63,525 bases of DNA from Micromonospora rosaria (GCF_001567585.1 NZ_LRQV01000024.1:1-63525); one strand, 5' to 3'. Shown: positions 12,512 through 24,714, numbered from the stretch's first letter. Notes: generated by a model not told the origin, from the sequence alone. Numbers and translations are program-made.

Positions 12512-13630
12512 ACCGCTGCCGATTACGCCGAAAAGCTCAAGGAACTCGACGCGACCCTGCGCAACATCGAGGCCGTGCTCAACCTCGACCGGTTGCGGGA
12601 GGACAAGGCCCGTCTGGAGCAGGAGGCCTCCGCGCCGGATCTCTGGGACGACCAGGCCCGGGCGCAGCAGGTGACCTCCCAGCTGTCGTACGTCAACGGT
12701 GAGATCAGCAAGCTGGGCAGCCTGCGCTCCCGGCTCGACGACGCGCACGTGCTGCTGGAGCTGGCCGAGGCGGAGAGCGACGCCGGGGCGCTCGGTGAGG
12801 TCGAGTCCGAGGTCGTCGGGTTGACCAAGGCCATCCAGGAGATGGAGGTCCGCACCCTGCTCTCCGGCGAGTACGACTCGCGGGAGGCGCTGGTCGCCAT
12901 CCGGGCGGGTGCCGGCGGCGTGGACGCGGCCGACTTCGCCGAGATGCTGCTGCGGATGTACCTGCGCTGGGCCGAGCGGCACGGCTACCCGACCGAGGTC
13001 TACGAGACCTCGTACGCGGAGGAGGCGGGCCTGAAGTCGGCCACCTTCACGGTCAAGGTGCCGTACGCCTACGGCACGCTCAGTGTCGAGTCGGGCACCC
13101 ACCGGCTGGTCCGGATCAGCCCCTTCGACAACCAGGGGCGGCGGCAGACCAGCTTCGCCGGGGTGGAGGTGCTCCCGGTCGTCGAGCAGACCGACCAGGT
13201 CGACATCCCCGAGAACGAGATGCGGGTCGACGTGTACCGCTCCTCGGGGCCGGGGGGCCAGTCGGTCAACACCACCGACTCGGCGGTGCGGATCACCCAC
13301 ATCCCGACCGGCATCGTGGTCACCTGCCAGAACGAGAAGTCCCAGCTCCAGAACAAGGCGTCCGCCCTGCGGGTGCTCCAGGCCCGGCTGCTGGAGCGCA
13401 AGCGCCAGGAGGAACAGGCCAAGCTGGAGGGTCTGAAGACCGACGCCGCCGGCTCCTGGGGCGACCAGATGCGCTCGTACGTCCTGCACCCGTATCAGAT
13501 GGTGAAGGATCTGCGTACCGAGCAGGAGACGGGCAACCCCAGCTCGGTCTTCGACGGGGAGCTGGACGACTTCATCGAAGCCGGTATCCGCTGGCGCAAG
13601 CAGCGGCAGCTCGCCGGCGACAGCGCGTGA
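12509..13630 (+). CDS. prfB: peptide chain release factor 2
   Basis: The 373-residue protein is RF2, which releases the finished chain at UGA and UAA codons. It shows the RF2 stop-reading tripeptide SPF in [16 protein letters not shown] and the catalytic GGQ loop in [24 protein letters not shown], which enters the peptidyl transferase centre. The frame is continuous: there is no internal in-frame TGA as in the autoregulatory frameshift of E. coli prfB. The GTG start fits the family N-terminus ([17 protein letters not shown]), lacks a ribosome site, and sits 8 nt after a -10 box. It is followed by ftsE-ftsX-smpB-ssrA, a common actinobacterial neighbourhood. Confidence 0.97.
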   Translation: MTAADYAEKLKELDATLRNIEAVLNLDRLREDKARLEQEASAPDLWDDQARAQQVTSQLSYVNGEISKLGSLRSRLDDAHVLLELAEAESDAGALGEVESEVVGLTKAIQEMEVRTLLSGEYDSREALVAIRAGAGGVDAADFAEMLLRMYLRWAERHGYPTEVYETSYAEEAGLKSATFTVKVPYAYGTLSVESGTHRLVRISPFDNQGRRQTSFAGVEVLPVVEQTDQVDIPENEMRVDVYRSSGPGGQSVNTTDSAVRITHIPTGIVVTCQNEKSQLQNKASALRVLQARLLERKRQEEQAKLEGLKTDAAGSWGDQMRSYVLHPYQMVKDLRTEQETGNPSSVFDGELDDFIEAGIRWRKQRQLAGDSA

Positions 13631-13712
13631 CCAAGCGCGGGCGCTGCGCTCCGTCGATCTCCTGCTGAACGGCTATTTGGATGACGCGCCTCGCATCATC
13701 GGGGCGTAGCAC

Positions 13713-13751
13713 TTGGCGTTCCGATTACACGGCGTAGACTCACCACCCGTG
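13713..13751 (+). promoter_or_regulatory. ftsE promoter, leaderless start
   Basis: TTGGCG (13713-13718) and TAGACT (13735-13740) stand 16 nt apart and match -35 and -10 consensus at four of six positions each. The GTG of ftsE begins 8 nt after the -10 box, so the transcript would start at or next to the start codon. Confidence 0.65.
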
Positions 13752-14429
13752 ATTCAGCTTGAGCAAGTGACGAAGACGTACCCGAAGGCGTCCCGGCCTT
13801 CGCTCGACAACGTGTCCGTCTCGATCGAGAAGGGCGAGTTCGTCTTCTTCATCGGCCCCTCGGGCTCCGGTAAGTCCACGATCATCAAGATGCTGCTGCA
13901 CGAGGTCACCCCCAACAAGGGGAAGGTCATCGTCAACAGCAAGGACGTCACCTCGCTGCGGTCCTGGAAGCGTCCGCACTTCCGGCGCTCCATCGGCTGC
14001 GTCTTCCAGGACTTCCGGCTGCTGCCGAACCGCACGGCGTACGAGAACGTCGCGTTCGCCCTGGAGGTCATCGGCAAGACCAAGGCGGTCGCCCGCCGGG
14101 TCGTGCCGGAGGTGCTGGAACTGGTCGGGCTCGGCGGCAAGGAGCACCGGTACCCCCACGAGCTCTCCGGTGGTGAGCAGCAGCGTGTCGCCGTCGCGCG
14201 GGCGTTCGTCAACCGCCCGTTGATCCTGCTGGCCGACGAGCCGACCGGTAACCTCGACCCGGACACCTCCATCGAGATCATGCGCCTGCTGGACCGGATC
14301 AACCGCACCGGCACGACCGTCGTGATGGTCACGCACGACTCCAACATCGTGAACCAGATGCGGCGCCGGGTGATCGAGATCGAGAGCGGCCGGATCGTGC
14401 GCGACCAGGCCCGCGGCGTCTACGGGTGA
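13749..14429 (+). CDS. ftsE: cell division ATP-binding protein FtsE
   Basis: The 226-residue ABC ATPase has Walker [10 protein letters not shown] (about residues 36-44), the signature LSGGEQQRV (about 139-147) and Walker B LILLADEP (about 158-165). With FtsX it forms a septal complex that, in other bacteria, activates cell wall hydrolases outside the membrane through FtsX. The start GTG gives the usual FtsE N-terminus ([11 protein letters not shown]) and lies right behind a promoter. ftsX begins 67 nt downstream. Confidence 0.97.
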   Translation: MIQLEQVTKTYPKASRPSLDNVSVSIEKGEFVFFIGPSGSGKSTIIKMLLHEVTPNKGKVIVNSKDVTSLRSWKRPHFRRSIGCVFQDFRLLPNRTAYENVAFALEVIGKTKAVARRVVPEVLELVGLGGKEHRYPHELSGGEQQRVAVARAFVNRPLILLADEPTGNLDPDTSIEIMRLLDRINRTGTTVVMVTHDSNIVNQMRRRVIEIESGRIVRDQARGVYG

Positions 14430-14496
14430 GCCGGACCTCCACCCCTGCCGTACACCCTGACGAACACCTCATGCCGGAGACCCGGAGGAACCCCCG

Positions 14497-15372
14497 ATGC
14501 GCGTGAAATACGTCCTGTCCGAGGTACTGGTCGGACTGTGGCGCAACGTGACCATGACCATCGCGATGATCATCACGATGGCGGTGTCGTTGACCATGCT
14601 CGGCGTCAGCGGCCTGGTCTACAACAAGGTCGCCGACATGAAGAACCTGTACTTCGAGAACGTCGAGGTCTCGATCTTCCTGGAGCCGGAGGTGGCCGAG
14701 GAGCAGCGGACCGCGTTGGACGGCCAGCTCCGCTCCGACCCGCTGATCCGCGAGGTCATCTACGTCGACAAGACCGAGGCGTACGAGCGGTTCAAGGACA
14801 TGTACCAGGACGCCCCCGACCTGGTGAGCGCGGTCAAGCCGGAGCAGCTGCCGGAGTCGTTCCGGCTGCGGCTGGTCGACCCGGAGCAGTACCGGCAGAT
14901 CAACGAGCAGTACCAGAGCGTCGAGGGCGTCGACCAGATCGTCGACCAGAGCCGGGTCCTCGACAAGATCTTCAACCTCTTCACCGCCGGGCAGAACGTG
15001 GCCCTGGTGGCCGCCATCGCGATGGCGATCGCCGCCCTCCTGCTGGTGGCGAACACCATCCAGGTCGCGGCGTACAGCAAGCGGCGTGAGGTGGCCGTCA
15101 TGAAGCTGGTCGGTGCCTCGAACTGGTTCATCCAGGCGCCGTTCGTGCTGGAGGCGGTCGTCGCCGGGCTGGTCGGTTCGATCCTCGGCCTCGGTGCCCT
15201 GGTCGGGTTGAAGGTGTTCCTCTTCGACGGGGCGCTGAGCACTCTGCAGGGGCTTTTCTCCCCGGTGAGCTGGGGCGAGATCTTCCTGACCTTCCCGATC
15301 ATGGCGGGCGTGGGCGCGCTGGTCAGCGCGGTCACCGCCTGGGTCACCCTCCGCTTCTACCTGCGGGTCTAG
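14497..15372 (+). CDS. ftsX: cell division membrane protein FtsX
   Basis: The 291-residue protein has the FtsX layout: one membrane segment near the N-terminus (MTIAMIITMAVSLTMLGVSGLV), an extracytoplasmic loop of about 130 residues rich in acidic residues, then three further membrane segments, ending in LVSAVTAWVTLRFYLRV. FtsX is the membrane partner of FtsE; its loop contacts and activates peptidoglycan hydrolases or their cofactors. ATG at 14497 has GGAGGA upstream. It forms an operon with ftsE and is closed by a hairpin. Confidence 0.97.
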   Translation: MRVKYVLSEVLVGLWRNVTMTIAMIITMAVSLTMLGVSGLVYNKVADMKNLYFENVEVSIFLEPEVAEEQRTALDGQLRSDPLIREVIYVDKTEAYERFKDMYQDAPDLVSAVKPEQLPESFRLRLVDPEQYRQINEQYQSVEGVDQIVDQSRVLDKIFNLFTAGQNVALVAAIAMAIAALLLVANTIQVAAYSKRREVAVMKLVGASNWFIQAPFVLEAVVAGLVGSILGLGALVGLKVFLFDGALSTLQGLFSPVSWGEIFLTFPIMAGVGALVSAVTAWVTLRFYLRV

Positions 15373-15404
15373 TTGCCTCGTCGGGTCTGAGGGACACGTC
15401 AGGG

Positions 15405-15439
15405 CCCTCCCGCGCCGGGAACAAAACGGCGCGGGAGGG
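15405..15439 (+). terminator. ftsEX terminator
   Basis: A 13-bp stem, CCCTCCCGCGCCG (15405-15417) with 15427-15439, has a 9-nt A-rich loop and is followed by TCGTT. It separates ftsEX from smpB, for which TAGCAT at 15455-15460 is a possible -10 box. Confidence 0.8.
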
Positions 15440-15517
15440 TCGTTCCCGTTCGGGTAGCATGATCTCCGCCCGACGGCCGGACGGTCGTGGGCGGGAAGCC
15501 GGAAGGGGGTGGCGCCG

Positions 15518-15997
15518 ATGCCACGGGAGAAGGGGCGCACGGTCGTCGCCTCCAACAAGAAGGCGCGGCACGACTACAGCATCCTCGACACGTACGAGGC
15601 GGGGATGGCGTTGACCGGCACCGAGGTCAAGTCGCTGCGGGCCGGCCGCGCCTCGCTGGTGGACGCCTTCGCCCAGGAGCGCAACGGCGAGCTGTACCTG
15701 CACGGGATGCACATCCCGGAGTACACCCAGGGCACCTGGACCAACCACGAGCCCCGGCGGACCCGCAAGCTCCTGCTCAAGCGGCTGGAGATCGACCGGC
15801 TGATCGGCAAGACCCGCGAGGGCGGCCTGACCATGGTGCCGTTGCAGGTCTACTTCTCCGACGGCTGGGCCAAGGTGGAGATCGCCCTGGCCAAGGGCAA
15901 GAAGTCGTACGACAAGCGGCAGGACCTCGCCAAGCGGGACGCGGACCGGGAGATCGCCCGGGCCGCCGGCCGGCGCGGCAAGGGGATGCACGAGTAG
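15518..15997 (+). CDS. smpB: SsrA-binding protein SmpB
   Basis: The 159-residue protein is SmpB, which binds the tRNA-like part of tmRNA and places it in the A site of stalled ribosomes. Characteristic stretches are [29 protein letters not shown], the central [15 protein letters not shown] and the basic C-terminal tail [14 protein letters not shown], which reads the empty mRNA channel. I chose ATG 15518 because GGAAGGGG is 9 nt upstream; a GTG at 15509 lies too close to that site. Its RNA partner ssrA follows 126 nt downstream. Confidence 0.97.
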   Translation: MPREKGRTVVASNKKARHDYSILDTYEAGMALTGTEVKSLRAGRASLVDAFAQERNGELYLHGMHIPEYTQGTWTNHEPRRTRKLLLKRLEIDRLIGKTREGGLTMVPLQVYFSDGWAKVEIALAKGKKSYDKRQDLAKRDADREIARAAGRRGKGMHE

Positions 15998-16088
15998 TTC
16001 GTCCGCTCCGTGCCCTCTGTCGCCTGGTGTCCGGTTCGGCTGCCGGGTCGATCGGGGGCTCGGGGATGAAAGCCGTTGCGCGAGGCGT

Positions 16089-16094
16089 TAGGCT
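16089..16094 (+). promoter_or_regulatory. possible -10 box of ssrA
   Basis: TAGGCT lies 30 nt before the mature 5' end of tmRNA, which would allow a short precursor leader. No good -35 box is visible at 16-18 nt. Confidence 0.35.
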
Positions 16095-16123
16095 TGGTGT
16101 GCTGCCACAGGGGCAGCCGTCGA

Positions 16124-16499
16124 GGGGGTGACTGGTTTCGACTTCGTGCGTTGCGGCAGGGGAAGCGAGCCGAGGAAGCCGACGTCGTCTCGTGAATCGG
16201 TCGTCGGAAAACAATAAGCGCCAAGCAAAATCGCGCTGACTTCGCTCTCGCCGCCTGAGGCGAGTAGTGAGTCTGTCGGCCTGGGAGCGCCTTCGACCCA
16301 GTTAGCCGGCATCAGCTAGAAGGCTGGCCAATCGGACCCGGTCGCGGGGTCCGTGCGGCGAGATCAATCAGCGACTGGGCCCGTCACACCGACTCGCTCG
16401 CGTGATCGGAGGGGCCGAGTAGAGGCATAGCGAGCTGCGCTCGGAGAAGCCCTGACAAGGCGGCGAAGGACCCGGGTTCGATTCCCGGCACCTCCACCA
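16124..16499 (+). ncRNA. ssrA: transfer-messenger RNA (tmRNA)
   Basis: Mature ends are set by the acceptor stem: GGGGGTG at 16124-16130 pairs with CACCTCC before A-CCA at 16496-16499, and the T arm GGACCCGGGTTCGATTCCCGG is present. The mRNA-like part resumes at GCC (16220) and encodes AKQNRADFALAA followed by TGA at 16256-16258, the degradation tag added to stalled proteins; the ALAA end is recognised by ClpXP-type proteases. The length of 376 nt and the gene order smpB-ssrA fit actinobacteria. Confidence 0.97.
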
Positions 16500-16506
16500 C
16501 CCAGTG

Positions 16507-16532
16507 CGCCCCGGTCCCTGCGGACCGGGGCG
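16507..16532 (+). terminator. ssrA terminator
   Basis: An 11-bp stem CGCCCCGGTCC (16507-16517) with 16522-16532 and a CTGC loop, then a short T-containing stretch, starts 8 nt after the CCA end of tmRNA. Confidence 0.85.
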
Positions 16533-16607
16533 CGCTGCTGTTTCCCCCCGTCCACGCGAGGAGGGCGGGTGGGGGAACCGGTGGGGGTGGGTGGCCGTCG
16601 GAGGGGT

Positions 16608-17615
16608 ATGCGTCGAGTCGTTGGTCTGCTGGGGTTGCCGCTGGTGCTGGTCGTCGGCTGTGGGCCGGCCGGTTCGGAGGGTGCGGGTCACGGTCAGCCG
16701 CCTGACGCGGCGAGCGCCGGGACGCCGCAGAGTGGACCGGGCGGTGGTGCGGAGGGTCAGCGTGCCGCGTTCGAGCAGCGCGCCGCGCAGGTCGCCGAGG
16801 CCTGGCGACCCGGTCCGACCTGGACCTCCGGGTACGTCCCGTTGCAGGAGCCGACGGTACTGCTCGGCGCTCCGGCGTTCACCCCGCAGACGGAGCAGGC
16901 GTACCGCTCGGGGTGGTACCGGGTGCGGGTCGACCTGCCCACCGCCCGGCCACCCGACGGGGTGATCCGCTTCCCGGCCGGTACCCGCTCGGTGCCGCTG
17001 GTCAGCGCGGCAAACGCGTACCGCCAGCTCGACCAGGGCGACCCGCCGTCCTGCCCACCGGAGCCCGGTGGCGGTGTGCCGGAGCCCCGCAAGGGCGGGC
17101 CGGTCGTGCCGCCCGGCCCGGACGACCCGGTCCAGACCCAGGCCCCGAGGACGTGCGTGTCGTTGACGGTGACCGAGGCGGAGCTGGGTACGGCCCCGGT
17201 GCGGACCAGCCGGGGGGTGGCACAGGTGCCGGCCTGGCTGTTCACCGTGGCGGAACTGGACGCGCGGGTGGCCCGGCTCGCGGTCGCCCCGGCGGCGGTC
17301 GACGCGGTGCCGGAGGCGACCCCGCCCTCGTCGCCGGCCCCGGAGGGGCTGGTCGGCGCCGTCGGGCTCGACGCGGTGGCCGGCGACCGGATCGACCTGC
17401 GGCTCGGCCTGGGCGCCTGCGACACCGACATCACCCCGCTGGTGTGGGAACGGGACGACCTGGTGGTGCTCGGCGGTGGGGTGGTCCGCTCGACGGACGT
17501 CTGCACCGAGCAACTCCAACTCGAACCGGTCTCGGTCACCCTCCGGGCCCCGCTCGGTGACCGGACGGTGCTCGACGCGCTCACCGGCGCACCGGTCCGG
17601 CTGCACAGCCCCTGA
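16608..17615 (+). CDS. predicted lipoprotein of unknown function
   Basis: The 335-residue protein begins MRRVVGLLGLPLVLVVGCGP, a signal peptide with lipobox VVGC (Cys 18), so it should be lipid-anchored on the outer face of the membrane. A Gly/Ser/Pro-rich linker follows to about residue 45. The rest has no motif I recognise; it contains paired cysteines (about residues 150 and 180) that could form a disulfide and a C-terminal beta-rich part with CDTDITPLVWERDDLVVLGG. ATG at 16608 has GGAGGGG just upstream. It is convergent with the decarboxylase gene, only 14 nt away. Confidence 0.75.
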   Translation: MRRVVGLLGLPLVLVVGCGPAGSEGAGHGQPPDAASAGTPQSGPGGGAEGQRAAFEQRAAQVAEAWRPGPTWTSGYVPLQEPTVLLGAPAFTPQTEQAYRSGWYRVRVDLPTARPPDGVIRFPAGTRSVPLVSAANAYRQLDQGDPPSCPPEPGGGVPEPRKGGPVVPPGPDDPVQTQAPRTCVSLTVTEAELGTAPVRTSRGVAQVPAWLFTVAELDARVARLAVAPAAVDAVPEATPPSSPAPEGLVGAVGLDAVAGDRIDLRLGLGACDTDITPLVWERDDLVVLGGGVVRSTDVCTEQLQLEPVSVTLRAPLGDRTVLDALTGAPVRLHSP

Positions 17616-17629
17616 GCCGTGCCGGCCGG

Positions 17630-19225
17630 TCAGAGGATCGGGGGGATCTCGGTGCTGATCGGCACCGGCAGCACGGTCGGGCCGTCGGCCAGCAGGCCGG
17701 CGGCGAGGGCGTCGCCGAGGTCGTCCGGGGTGGTGGCCACGGTGGCGGCGCAGCCGTACCCCCGGGCCAGCGCGGTGAGGTCCACCCCGGGCAGGTCCAG
17801 CCCGGGTACCCCGGGGGTGTCCTTGAGCGCGGCGAACGACTTCAGGATGGCGTACTGCTGGTTGATCGGGACCACGACGACCAGCGGGAGCCGGAGCCGG
17901 GCGGCGGTCCAGAGCGCCTGCACCGAGTAGTGGAACGAGCCGTCGCCGATCACCGCCACCACCGGCCGGCGGCGGCCGGTGTCCCGTTCGGCCAGGGCGA
18001 TCCCGACGGCCGCCGGCAGCCCGAAGCCGAGCCCGCCGCTGGCCATGGTGAAGTAGGACGCCGGTCGCCGGATCCACAGCCGTCGGCGCAGCGCGGCCAG
18101 GTTGGACGGTGACTCCTGGACCAGCACCCCGTCGGCCGGCCAGTGCCGGGCCAGCGCGGCGAAGAGCGCGTCGGCGGTGAGCGGGGTGCCGGTCCGCGGC
18201 GGGTCGGGGGCCGGGCGGGGCGACGGCTCCGGGCGGGCCGCGACCGGCAGCAGGTCCACCAGCGCGGCGAGGGTCAGCCCCGGGTCGCCGAGCAGGCTGT
18301 CGCCGACCGGGGCGCGGGCGGCCTCGTCCGGGTCGTCGGTGACGTGCAGCAGCCGGGCCCCGTCCGGCAGGTGGTCGCCCGGCAGGTGCGGGTAGTAGCG
18401 GAACACCGGCGCGCCGACCACCAGCACCGTGTCGTGGCCGCGCAGCGTCTCGGCCAGGGGTGCGATGGCGTACGGCAGGACTCCCCGGAAGTACGGGTGG
18501 TCCTCGGGGAAGCTGGCCCGCTCCGGGGCCGGGGCGGACCAGACCGGGGCGTGCAGTTTCTCCGCCAACGCCACCGCCGCCGGCCACGCCCGCGCGCGGT
18601 CCACCGCCGCCCCGAGCACCAGGGCGGGGGTACGGCTGGCCGCCACGAGGTCGGCGAAGTCGCGCAGCCGCCGGGGATCGGGGGCGTACCGGGTGGCGAC
18701 CGTACGGACCTGTGGGGGCGGGTCGGCGGGCTGCTCCCAGTCGTCCATCGGCAGGGAGAGGAAGACCGGGCCGGTGGGCGGCTGCACGGCGGTGGCGTAC
18801 GCCCGCATCAGGGCCGCCGGGATGTCCTGGGCGCGGACCGGCTCGTGACTCCACTTCACGTACGGCCGGGCCAGGTCGGTGGCGTTCGGGCTGGCCAGCC
18901 GGGGCTCCAGGAGCAGCATCCGCCGGCTCTGCTGACCGGCGGTGACGATCAGGGGGGTGCGGTTGTGCCAGGCGGTGACCAGGTTGCCCATCCCGTTGCC
19001 GGTACCCGGGGCGGTGTGCAGGTTGACGTGCGCGGGACGGCCGGTGGCCTGGGCGTACCCGTCGGCCATCGCCACCGCGGAGGCCTCCTGGAGGGCGAGG
19101 ACGTAGTGGAAGTCGGCGGGGAAGTCCTGGAGGAACGGTTCCTCGGTGGAGCCGGGGTTGCCGAACAGGGTGGTCAGGCCGAGGCTGCGGAGCAGGTCGT
19201 AGGTGGCGTCGCGGACTGTGGCCAT
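17630..19225 (-). CDS. mdlC: thiamine diphosphate enzyme, benzoylformate decarboxylase-like
   Basis: The 531-residue protein has the three-domain layout of ThDP decarboxylases and nearly the length of Pseudomonas benzoylformate decarboxylase (528). The N-terminal domain carries FGNPGSTE with Ser 26, Glu 47 and His 70 at the catalytic positions known for that enzyme, and a histidine near residue 280 (RYYPH) matches the second catalytic His region. The ThDP-binding motif GDGSFHYSVQALW is near residue 430. The reaction would be benzoylformate to benzaldehyde and CO2; the substrate remains inferred because no mandelate pathway genes are nearby. The ATG has AGAGGTGGGG upstream. Confidence 0.8.
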   Translation of the reverse strand: MATVRDATYDLLRSLGLTTLFGNPGSTEEPFLQDFPADFHYVLALQEASAVAMADGYAQATGRPAHVNLHTAPGTGNGMGNLVTAWHNRTPLIVTAGQQSRRMLLLEPRLASPNATDLARPYVKWSHEPVRAQDIPAALMRAYATAVQPPTGPVFLSLPMDDWEQPADPPPQVRTVATRYAPDPRRLRDFADLVAASRTPALVLGAAVDRARAWPAAVALAEKLHAPVWSAPAPERASFPEDHPYFRGVLPYAIAPLAETLRGHDTVLVVGAPVFRYYPHLPGDHLPDGARLLHVTDDPDEAARAPVGDSLLGDPGLTLAALVDLLPVAARPEPSPRPAPDPPRTGTPLTADALFAALARHWPADGVLVQESPSNLAALRRRLWIRRPASYFTMASGGLGFGLPAAVGIALAERDTGRRRPVVAVIGDGSFHYSVQALWTAARLRLPLVVVVPINQQYAILKSFAALKDTPGVPGLDLPGVDLTALARGYGCAATVATTPDDLGDALAAGLLADGPTVLPVPISTEIPPIL

Positions 19226-19646
19226 CGTCACCCCACCTCTCGTCTGCGGCACCCCCGTCGCCGAATCTATCCGGACAACTCTCGTGAACGGGGTGATTTG
19301 CTCGGGCGAGGAGGAACGGGAGCCGGCCGGCGGCACCCTGCCGGGCGGCTCCGGTACCTGCTGGGTGACGTCGTCGGGGACGGGGGGTGGGCGACGCCGA
19401 CGATCGTCCCTGCTCGGCCGCCGGACCCGTCCGGGTAACCCGTGATGTGCGTCGATCACCTGCCGGTCAGACCTTAGCCAGCACCGCAGGCGCAGGCTAT
19501 GGTGCCAGGCATGGCGGTGACAGCGCGGACGGTCCGGGCGGGCGGTGTGCCCCCGGCGTGGCGGACACGGTTGCGGCCCGGGTCGGCCGGGCACGACCAC
19601 CGATGCGGGGGCCGTCGCGCCGCAGTGCGGTTGGCGGATGGTTGAC
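19226..19646. other. intergenic region with a putative leaderless mini-ORF
   Basis: This spacer separates the divergent decarboxylase and YqgE genes. A -10-like TATGGT at 19498-19503 is followed after 7 nt by ATG at 19511, opening a 44-codon frame that ends with TGA at 19643-19645, one base before an in-frame ATG (19647) of the yqgE-like gene. The encoded peptide is Arg- and Gly-rich and unlike any protein I know. It may act as a leader ORF coupling translation, or may be chance. Nothing else is evident. Confidence 0.35.
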
Positions 19647-20237
19647 ATGCAGGGAGAGGGACAGGCGATCGGCGGTCGTTCGATGGAGTCGATGACCGGC
19701 CGCCTGCTGGTCGCGACTCCCGCGCTCAAGGACCCGAACTTCGACCGTACGGTGGTGCTGCTCGTCGCGCACGAGGCGGGCGGGGCGCTCGGGGTGGTGC
19801 TCAACCGGGCCACCGAGGTGCCGGTCGCCGACGTGCTCGGCGACTGGAGCGACCTCGCCCGGCACCCGGCGGTGCTCTTCGAGGGCGGCCCGGTGCAACC
19901 CGACTCGGCGATCTGCCTGGCCCGCCTGCGCCACCCGGTACGCCGGCTGCGCGGCTTCCACCAGGTCTCCGGCGCGGTCGGCACGGTCGACCTGTCGGTG
20001 GACCCGGAGAAACTGCGGGAGAACGTCACCGGCATCCGGGTCTTCGCCGGCTACTCCGGCTGGGGCGCCGGCCAGCTCGAACAGGAGATCGAGGAGGGCT
20101 CCTGGTTCGTGCTGGACGCCCTGCCCGGGGACGCCTTCGTCGACCGGCCCGACGATCTCTGGCCGATGGTGCTGCGCCGGCAGGGCGGAATGATGGCCGC
20201 CGTCGCCCACTTCCCGCCGGACGTGACGCTGAACTGA
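19647..20237 (+). CDS. YqgE/AlgH family protein
   Basis: The 196-residue protein matches the YqgE/AlgH family: TGRLLVATPALKDPNFDRTVVLLVAHEAGGALGVVLNR near the start, FEGGPVQPD, and the RVFAGYSGWGAGQLEQEI-EGSWFV core. The fold is known from structures of the family but no enzyme activity is established; AlgH was first linked to alginate regulation in Pseudomonas. Starts at 19638, 19647, 19683 and 19692 are all possible; I favour 19647 because it follows TGA of an upstream small frame by one base, which fits re-initiation. The conserved part begins at about 19692. Confidence 0.85.
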   Translation: MQGEGQAIGGRSMESMTGRLLVATPALKDPNFDRTVVLLVAHEAGGALGVVLNRATEVPVADVLGDWSDLARHPAVLFEGGPVQPDSAICLARLRHPVRRLRGFHQVSGAVGTVDLSVDPEKLRENVTGIRVFAGYSGWGAGQLEQEIEEGSWFVLDALPGDAFVDRPDDLWPMVLRRQGGMMAAVAHFPPDVTLN

Positions 20238-20275
20238 TCCGCCCGGCGACGACCGCCGGACCGGGACCCCGCGAT

Positions 20276-20304
20276 GTGACCGGGGCGGCCGACATGTGTA
20301 TAGT
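20276..20304 (+). promoter_or_regulatory. tRNA-Ala promoter
   Basis: GTGACC (20276-20281) and TATAGT (20299-20304) are separated by 17 nt, a good housekeeping-type promoter, with the tRNA beginning 34 nt downstream of the -10 box. Confidence 0.7.
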
Positions 20305-20338
20305 TTCGCCAGTGCCCGGGCAACCGGGACAGCAGCAA

Positions 20339-20411
20339 GGGGCCGTGGCGCAGCTGGTAGCGCACCACACTGGCAGTGTGGGGGTCAGGGGTTCGAGTCC
20401 CCTCGGCTCCA
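20339..20411 (+). tRNA. tRNA-Ala(GGC)
   Basis: The 73-nt cloverleaf has the acceptor stem GGGGCCG/CGGCTCC with the G3-U70 pair that marks alanine tRNAs, an anticodon arm CCACA-CTGGCAG-TGTGG with anticodon GGC, and the T arm AGGGGTTCGAGTCCCCT. The discriminator base is A. The CCA end is not encoded (CCT follows), so it must be added after transcription. Confidence 0.97.
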
Positions 20412-20552
20412 CCTCGCAGAGCGTAGGTGGACAGGCATCAGTCATCGACTGGTGCCTGTTTTTCGTGTCGACCGGGCGTCGCACCGCACTCCGGTGGTCG
20501 GGACCCCCGGACGAGGATCCGACGGTACGACCTGTCACGGGATGGGGCGGCG

Positions 20553-21050
20553 ATGATCGATGCCGGGCTGACGGACCGGGCGGGGCGGCGCGTACGGCTG
20601 CGGCCCGTCGACGACGACAACTGGCGGGCGGTGGCGGACGTCGTGCCCCGCGACGACCAACGGGACTTCGTCGCGCCGTCGGCCGCGCGGTACCTGCTGC
20701 TCAGCCTGCGTGAAGGGGTGTGGCGGTCGCTGGCGGTCTGTGCCGACGAGGAGGTCGTCGGCCACGTCATGTGGGGCTGGGACGACGACGACCAGCGGTA
20801 CTGGATCGGCGGCATGGTGATCGACGCGTCGCGGCAGGGCGCCGGACTGGGCCGCGCCACCGTCCTGACCCTGGTGCGCTGCCTGATGGAGCGGCCCGAC
20901 TGTCCGGCCGTCCGGCTGTCCGTCCACGCCTCGAACGACACGGCCCGCCGGCTCTACGGCTCGGTCGGCTTCCGGGACCTGGAGTGGGACGGGGACGGCG
21001 AGGTCGTCGCGGAGCTGACCCGCGAGCGGCTCCCGGACCTGGCGGCCTGA
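20553..21050 (+). CDS. GNAT-family N-acetyltransferase
   Basis: The 165-residue protein is a single-domain GNAT enzyme. Motif A is MVIDASRQGAGLGRATVLTLV, with the acetyl-CoA loop QGAGLG, followed by LSVHASNDTARRLYGSVGFRDLEWD, the usual motif B. The N-terminus LTDRAGRRVRLRPVDDDNWRAV fits spermidine- or amino-group acetylases of the SpeG/BltD kind, but the substrate is not certain. ATG at 20553 is used, with GATGGGGCGG upstream. It is convergent with the xylanase gene, with a hairpin between. Confidence 0.85.
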   Translation: MIDAGLTDRAGRRVRLRPVDDDNWRAVADVVPRDDQRDFVAPSAARYLLLSLREGVWRSLAVCADEEVVGHVMWGWDDDDQRYWIGGMVIDASRQGAGLGRATVLTLVRCLMERPDCPAVRLSVHASNDTARRLYGSVGFRDLEWDGDGEVVAELTRERLPDLAA

Positions 21051-21091
21051 CTCCGGCGTCACCGCACGGTCCGCGCCGACGGTGGGGGCGG

Positions 21092-21126
21092 GCCGCCCCG
21101 ACCCGGGCACGCCGGGCCGGGGCGGC
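21092..21126. terminator. bidirectional hairpin between the GNAT and xylanase genes
   Basis: A 9-bp outer stem (GCCGCCCCG, 21092-21100, with 21118-21126) and a 5-bp inner stem (CCCGG/CCGGG) form a strong hairpin between convergent genes. Confidence 0.65.
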
Positions 21127-21133
21127 ACCCGGG

Positions 21134-22978
<1,845 letters not shown>

Positions 22979-22984
22979 CTAGCC

Positions 22985-22998
22985 TGTTACCGTTAACA
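22985..22998. promoter_or_regulatory. LacI-type operator candidate 1
   Basis: TGTTACCGTTAACA has perfect 5-bp arms (TGTTA/TAACA) around CCGT. The size and arm sequence resemble operators of LacI-family sugar regulators that control polysaccharide-degrading genes in actinobacteria. It lies in the spacer upstream of the xylanase gene; no LacI-type gene is in the window. Confidence 0.4.
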
Positions 22999-23195
22999 CA
23001 ATCAACCCATCGATGCTTGACGATCACGTCCGGGTGTCGGATCGCGGCGTCGACCGGGGTGACCGGCCGGTGTGCCGGGTCGGTCGTGCCATCGACTCTG
23101 GGCTGCGAATATGTGCCGCTGGGTCGGCCGCGCGGGCCGGGCCGCCGGGCGGTGCGCCGGCCGCCGTGGGGTGACCGTCGGGTGTACGCCAGATT

Positions 23196-23209
23196 TGTTC
23201 GCGGTAACA
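23196..23209. promoter_or_regulatory. LacI-type operator candidate 2
   Basis: TGTTCGCGGTAACA has the same 14-bp frame as the site 211 nt to the left, with TGTT/AACA arms and a mismatch at the fifth base. Two like-spaced sites could permit looping by a tetramer, but each alone could be chance. Confidence 0.3.
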
Positions 23210-23301
23210 GTTCGCGCGCGGTGTCGGCGGCGGCGGTCGGGGCGGCGCGGCGGCGTCGGCCGGGCCTGCGGCGGTGACGAGTGCCGCACGGGGCGTGGTG
23301 A

Positions 23302-24714
<1,413 letters not shown>

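Noticed and set aside
12509..12600. Programmed frameshift in prfB
   Set aside because: No internal in-frame TGA or slippery CUU-UGA is present near the N-terminus; the frame is continuous.
20339..20411. Attachment site for an integrated element at tRNA-Ala
   Set aside because: No integrase gene and no repeated 3' end of the tRNA was found in the window.
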